This document shows, piece by piece, positions 60,497 through 64,000 of a DNA stretch of 64,000 nt (position 1 is its first letter; every line of letters starts with the position of its first letter). Origin of the DNA: Pseudolabrys sp. (GTDB lineage: Bacteria; Pseudomonadota; Alphaproteobacteria; Rhizobiales; Xanthobacteraceae). A model generated the notes under the pieces. The model searched no databases, was not told the DNA's origin, and saw only the letters and a list, made by a program, of their open reading frames with translations. Both the position numbers and the translations under genes were made by a program. Where the stretch lies: assembly GCA_017849615.1 (NCBI GenBank), contig JAFIGS010000032.1, positions 1 to 64,000 on the forward strand, written 5' to 3'.

Positions 60497-61933
60497 TTAC
60501 CGCACCAGCACGTTCCTGAACTGCCACGGGTCGGACGTGTCGATGTCCTCCGGAAACAGCCCCGGCCGGCCGGCGAGCGGCGTCCAGTCGGTGTAGTAGC
60601 CCTTCACCGGGCCGAGATAAGGCAACTGGATTTCCAGAGTGCGGTGGAAGTCGATTTCGTCGGCTTCGACGATGCCTTCGTTCGGATTTTCCAGCGCCCA
60701 GACCATGCCGGCGACGATGCAGGACGTGACCTGCAGCGCGGTGGCGTTCTGGTGCGGCGCCAGTGCCCGCGTTTCCTCGATCGAGAGCTGCGAGCCGAAC
60801 CAGTAGGCGTTCTTGCCGTGGCCGTAGAGCAGCACGCCGAGCTCGTCGATGCCGTCGACGATCTCGTCCTCCTCGAGGATGTGGTGCTTCTCCTGCATCT
60901 TGCCCGAGCCGAACATCTCGTGCAGCGACACCACCGCGTCGTCGGCCGGATGATAGGCGTAGTGGCAGGTCGGCCGGTACGTCACCTTGCCGGAGGCATC
61001 GCGCGCGGTGAAGTAATCCGAGATCGAGATCGACTCGTTGTGCGTGACCAGGAAGCCGTATTGCGCGCCGCGCGTCGGGCACCAGGTGCGCACGCGCGTA
61101 GTGGCGCCGGGCTGCATCAGGTAGATCGCCGCGCCGCAGCCGGTTTCATGCGTCTTCGCGTTGTCCGGCATCCACTTCTCGTGGGTGCCCCAGCCGAGTT
61201 CGGCCGGCTGCAGGCCTTCCGACATGAAGCCTTCCACCGACCAGGTGTTGACGAACACCTCGGCTTCCTTCGGCGTCCTGCAGCGCTGCGTGTCGCGCTC
61301 GGCGATGTGAATGCCCTTGATGCCGGCCTGGCGCATCAGGTCGGCCCATTCGCCCTTGGTCCTGGGCTCCGGCACGTTGAGCTTGAGATCGGCGGCGACG
61401 TTGAGCAGCGCCTGCTTGACGAAGAACGACACCATGCCGGGATTGGCGCCGCAGCACGACACGGCCGTGGTCGAGCCGGGCTTGCGCGCCTTCTTGGCGG
61501 CCTGCGTCGTCTCGCGCAGCGCGTAGTTCGAGCGCGCCTCCGGACCTTTCGACGAATCGAAATAGAAGCCGAGCCACGGCTCGTTGACGGTGTCGATATA
61601 GAGCGCGCCGATCTCGTTGCAGAACTCCATGATGTCCACCGAGCCGGTATCGACCGACAGGTTGACGCAGAAGCCCTGGCCGCCGCCGGCGGTGAGCAGC
61701 GGCTTGAGCACCTCGCGGTAATTGTCGCGGGTCAGGCCCTGCTGGATGAAGCGCACGCCGTGCTTCTCGCAGAAGGCCTTGCGGCCTTCATCCTTGGGGT
61801 CGAGCACCACGAGGCGCGACTTGTCGAATTTGAAATGCCGCTCCAGCATCGGCAGCGTGCCTTTGCCGATCGAGCCGAAGCCGACCATGACAATCGGTCC
61901 GGTAATGGTCGCGTAAACGGGCCAATCGGTCAT
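60497..61933 (-). CDS. hss: Homospermidine synthase
   Basis: 478 residues from the ATG at 61933, preceded by GGAGG. An N-terminal NAD-binding Rossmann domain has ITGPIVMVGFGSIGKGTLP; NLSVDTGSVDIMEFCNEIG and TAVSCCGANPGM follow. Length agrees with Blastochloris viridis Hss (477). It makes sym-homospermidine from putrescine with NAD. The ornithine decarboxylase three genes away provides putrescine. Cytoplasmic. Confidence 0.95.
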   Translation of the reverse strand: MTDWPVYATITGPIVMVGFGSIGKGTLPMLERHFKFDKSRLVVLDPKDEGRKAFCEKHGVRFIQQGLTRDNYREVLKPLLTAGGGQGFCVNLSVDTGSVDIMEFCNEIGALYIDTVNEPWLGFYFDSSKGPEARSNYALRETTQAAKKARKPGSTTAVSCCGANPGMVSFFVKQALLNVAADLKLNVPEPRTKGEWADLMRQAGIKGIHIAERDTQRCRTPKEAEVFVNTWSVEGFMSEGLQPAELGWGTHEKWMPDNAKTHETGCGAAIYLMQPGATTRVRTWCPTRGAQYGFLVTHNESISISDYFTARDASGKVTYRPTCHYAYHPADDAVVSLHEMFGSGKMQEKHHILEEDEIVDGIDELGVLLYGHGKNAYWFGSQLSIEETRALAPHQNATALQVTSCIVAGMVWALENPNEGIVEADEIDFHRTLEIQLPYLGPVKGYYTDWTPLAGRPGLFPEDIDTSDPWQFRNVLVR

Positions 61934-62050
61934 TTGTAAATTCCTCCAGATAATCGGGCCGTGATAGCCGCCCTGTGTGACAAACGGAAGGGACGCCCCG
62001 CGGTCGGCGGGGCGTCCCAAGGTCAGGCCGTGAAAGGCCTTCTTCTGCGG

Positions 62051-62635
62051 TTACGCGGCGCGGCGGCGGATGGCACCACCGCGAAGACGGTGGGCGCGGG
62101 CATCCTGCGCCACGAGGTCGTGCAGGTCCGGCGTCGGCGCCATGCGGCCGGCGGGTGCGATCATGCCGCGCGCACCGTTGAGCGCGCCGGCGGTGAGTTC
62201 GCGGCCGAGCAGGCGCCGGCGCTCGAACGGCCCGGGCATCCACAGCGCGCCGGTCTTCTCGCCGGAGAAGCCGAAACGCTCATAGTATTCCGGATCGCCC
62301 ACCAGCACGATGGCGTCATGGCCGAGCTTGCGCGCCATCTGGATCGCGCGGCGCACCAGCGCACCGCCGAGGCCCTTGGAGCGGCAGTCGTCCGCCACCG
62401 CGACCGGCCCGAGCAGCAGCGCGCGCTTGCCGTTGCCGATCGAGACGTCCCACAGCCGCGCGGTGCCGATCACGCGGCGGCCTTCCGCGGCGATGAAGGC
62501 CAGGCCTTCGGCCGGCAGACGGTCTTCGCGCAGGCGCTCGGACGACTTGCGATAGCGGGTCTCGCCGAAGGCGGCATCGAGCAGCGCTTCGCGCGCGTCG
62601 AAATCGGCGAACCGTTCGTGGCGGATCTGGATCAT
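62051..62635 (-). CDS. GNAT-family N-acetyltransferase
   Basis: 194 residues. GNAT motif A region is LLGPVAVADDCRSKGLGGALV (acetyl-CoA pyrophosphate loop R-S-K-G-L-G-G), with a later motif VGDPEYYERFGFS. The last 35 residues (GRMAPTPDLHDLVAQDAR) are an extension. It lies between hss and the ornithine decarboxylase; a polyamine acetylation role is an inference from context only. Confidence 0.9.
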   Translation of the reverse strand: MIQIRHERFADFDAREALLDAAFGETRYRKSSERLREDRLPAEGLAFIAAEGRRVIGTARLWDVSIGNGKRALLLGPVAVADDCRSKGLGGALVRRAIQMARKLGHDAIVLVGDPEYYERFGFSGEKTGALWMPGPFERRRLLGRELTAGALNGARGMIAPAGRMAPTPDLHDLVAQDARAHRLRGGAIRRRAA

Positions 62636-62769
62636 GGTCGTACTCCTTCCCCGCTCCAGGCGCGTGCGAACACGCGCGCAACGAGCGCCGTCAGTTCAAG
62701 CGTTGAGGAAAGGGGGAGGCGGTTATCCGCCTCCCTTAACTGTCAGATGTGGCGCCGATCGCGGAGCGA

Positions 62770-63912
62770 TCAGATGTGGATCGTCTTCAACGGCGGCAAA
62801 CCGTTGAACGCCACCGCCGAGTAGGTCGACGTGTAGGCACCGGTGCCTTCGATCAGCAGCTTGTCACCGATCTCCAGGCTGACCGGGAGCGGGTAGGGCT
62901 GCTTCTCGTACAGCACGTCGGCCGAGTCGCACGTCGGGCCGGCCAGCACGCACGGCGCCATCGCATCGGCATCGCGCGGCGTCTTGATCGCGTAGCGGAT
63001 CGACTCGTCCATCGTCTCGGCGAGACCGCCGAACTTGCCGATGTCCAGGTAGACCCAGCGCACCTCGTCTTCCTCGCTCTTCCTGGAGACGAGGACGACT
63101 TCGGTCTCGATCATGCCGGCATTGCCGACCATGCCGCGGCCCGGCTCGATGATCGTCTCCGGGATGCGATTGCCGAAGTGCTTCCGCAGCGCCTTGAAGA
63201 TCGCGTTGCCGTAGGTGCGAACCGTCGGCACGTTCTTCAGGTACTTGGTCGGGAAGCCGCCGCCCAGGTTGACCATCGACAGGTTGATGCCGCGCTCGCC
63301 GCATTCCTTGAACACCGCCGCCGCCTGCGCGAGGGCACGGTCCCAGGCATGCTGGTTGCGCTGCTGCGAACCGACATGGAACGAGATGCCGTAGGGCTCG
63401 AGGCCCGCCTTGAAGGCGTGCTCAAGGACGTCCACGGCCATCGCCGGCTCGCAACCGAACTTGCGCGACAGCGGCCATTCGGCGCCGGCGCCGTCGCACA
63501 GGATGCGGCAGAACACCTTCGCGCCGGGGGCTGCCCGGGCAACCTTGTCGGCCTCGGCCTGGCAGTCGATCGCGAAGAGGCGGATGCCGAGCGCGTAGGC
63601 GCGCGCGATATCGCGTTCCTTCTTGATCGTGTTGCCGAACGAGATGCGGTCGGCCGTGGCACCGGCCGCGAGCGCCATCTCGATCTCCTGGACCGAGGCG
63701 GTGTCGAAGCAGGAACCCATGGAGGCGAGCAGCGACAGCACCTCCGGCGCCGGATTCGCCTTCACGGCGTAGAACACGCGCGTATCCGGCAAAGCCTTGG
63801 CGAAGGCGGTGTAGTTGTCCTTGACCACGTCGAGGTCCACGACCAGGACGGGGCCCTCGTCGACACCGCGCTCGCGGCGATCGCGCAGAAATTCACGGAT
63901 GCGCTCGGTCAT
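62770..63912 (-). CDS. Ornithine/lysine decarboxylase, fold III (PLP)
   Basis: 380 residues from the ATG at 63912, with GGGAG upstream. Alanine racemase-fold: PLP lysine in VFYAVKANPAPEVL, SISFHVGSQ-like SFHVGSQQ, EPGRGMVGNAG for phosphate binding, and catalytic cysteine in GPTCDSADVL, with the substrate Asp. It is typical of bacterial ornithine decarboxylases. It forms putrescine for homospermidine synthase. Lysine or other diamine activity cannot be excluded. The remaining 88 bases to the window end show nothing further. Confidence 0.93.
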   Translation of the reverse strand: MTERIREFLRDRRERGVDEGPVLVVDLDVVKDNYTAFAKALPDTRVFYAVKANPAPEVLSLLASMGSCFDTASVQEIEMALAAGATADRISFGNTIKKERDIARAYALGIRLFAIDCQAEADKVARAAPGAKVFCRILCDGAGAEWPLSRKFGCEPAMAVDVLEHAFKAGLEPYGISFHVGSQQRNQHAWDRALAQAAAVFKECGERGINLSMVNLGGGFPTKYLKNVPTVRTYGNAIFKALRKHFGNRIPETIIEPGRGMVGNAGMIETEVVLVSRKSEEDEVRWVYLDIGKFGGLAETMDESIRYAIKTPRDADAMAPCVLAGPTCDSADVLYEKQPYPLPVSLEIGDKLLIEGTGAYTSTYSAVAFNGLPPLKTIHI

Positions 63913-64000
63913 TGGCGCAAACTCCCAGCTCAAGGGGCGACGGAAGTCGCCCGGATGATGCGTTTCGGAGCCTTCGAGCAGGTGCGCTGTGGGGACGCAG

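Noticed and set aside
1-64000. tRNA, rRNA and tmRNA genes
   Set aside because: I looked for the tRNA T-loop (GGTTCGA-type) with matching acceptor arms and for rRNA signatures and saw none that held up.

Overview
The window is GC-rich, densely coded DNA from an alphaproteobacterium, most likely a Hyphomicrobiales member near Bradyrhizobiaceae/Xanthobacteraceae. The evidence is an alphaproteobacterial che operon, DUF2336, DUF1850 and DUF3297 proteins, homospermidine synthase, TTT and TAXI-TRAP transporters and abundant REP-like palindromes. I saw no rRNA, tRNA, CRISPR array, insertion sequence or prophage. The taxonomic placement is inference from gene content.

Layout: (1) 1-8970 is a chemotaxis locus: the tail of a chemoreceptor with a CheR-tether pentapeptide, then cheR-cheD-cheB, a STAS-CheY fusion, cheA, cheY, a CheT/CheZ-like protein with a DxxxQ motif and a DUF2336 protein. 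A convergent pair encodes an Hpt-like protein and a response regulator whose tail resembles the FliM CheY-binding peptide. (2) 9470-10369 is a Crp/Fnr regulator with an N-terminal cysteine cluster. (3) 10797-30058 is a carbon block for oxalate and formate: a tripartite tricarboxylate transporter, an OxlT-like MFS carrier, a GntR regulator, oxc, frc, a 10-formyl-THF hydrolase/formyltransferase-like enzyme, fhs, a GST, pyrophosphatase, a LysR regulator and a two-subunit NAD-dependent Mo/W formate dehydrogenase. Oxalate would become formyl-CoA and formate, and formate would be oxidised for NADH or loaded onto tetrahydrofolate. Three copies of a CTGGTAT-N3-RTAT motif lie upstream of the TTT operon, the MFS gene and gntR. 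(4) 30068-34546 holds small proteins, a crcB fluoride exporter behind a fluoride riboswitch, and a TetR gene that starts an RND efflux operon (tetR, adaptor, pump; the pump ends at 37802). (5) 37811-49403 has a bactofilin and two back-to-back TAXI-TRAP transporters around a DctB/DctD-type two-component system, with a sigma-54-type promoter in front of one transporter. (6) 49502-52200 is znuABC with a near-perfect Zur box. (7) 53172-53792 is an L,D-transpeptidase.

(8) 53832-57669 is the most striking system: a bufferin (RiPP metallophore) operon of a DUF2282 precursor, a DUF692/MNIO maturase, a DUF2063 partner and a DoxX protein, divergent from an ECF sigma factor and its NrsF-type membrane anti-sigma. 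Both directions carry the same ECF-type promoter pattern (TGTAACA then CGAA), so the unit looks self-contained and autoregulated. (9) 57895-60364 is a glycine-zipper lipoprotein and a CobW metallochaperone GTPase paired with a WD40 protein. (10) 60497-63912 is a homospermidine pathway (homospermidine synthase, GNAT acetyltransferase, ornithine decarboxylase).

REP-like palindromes fill many gaps, including the gap inside the RND operon and the start codon of znuC.
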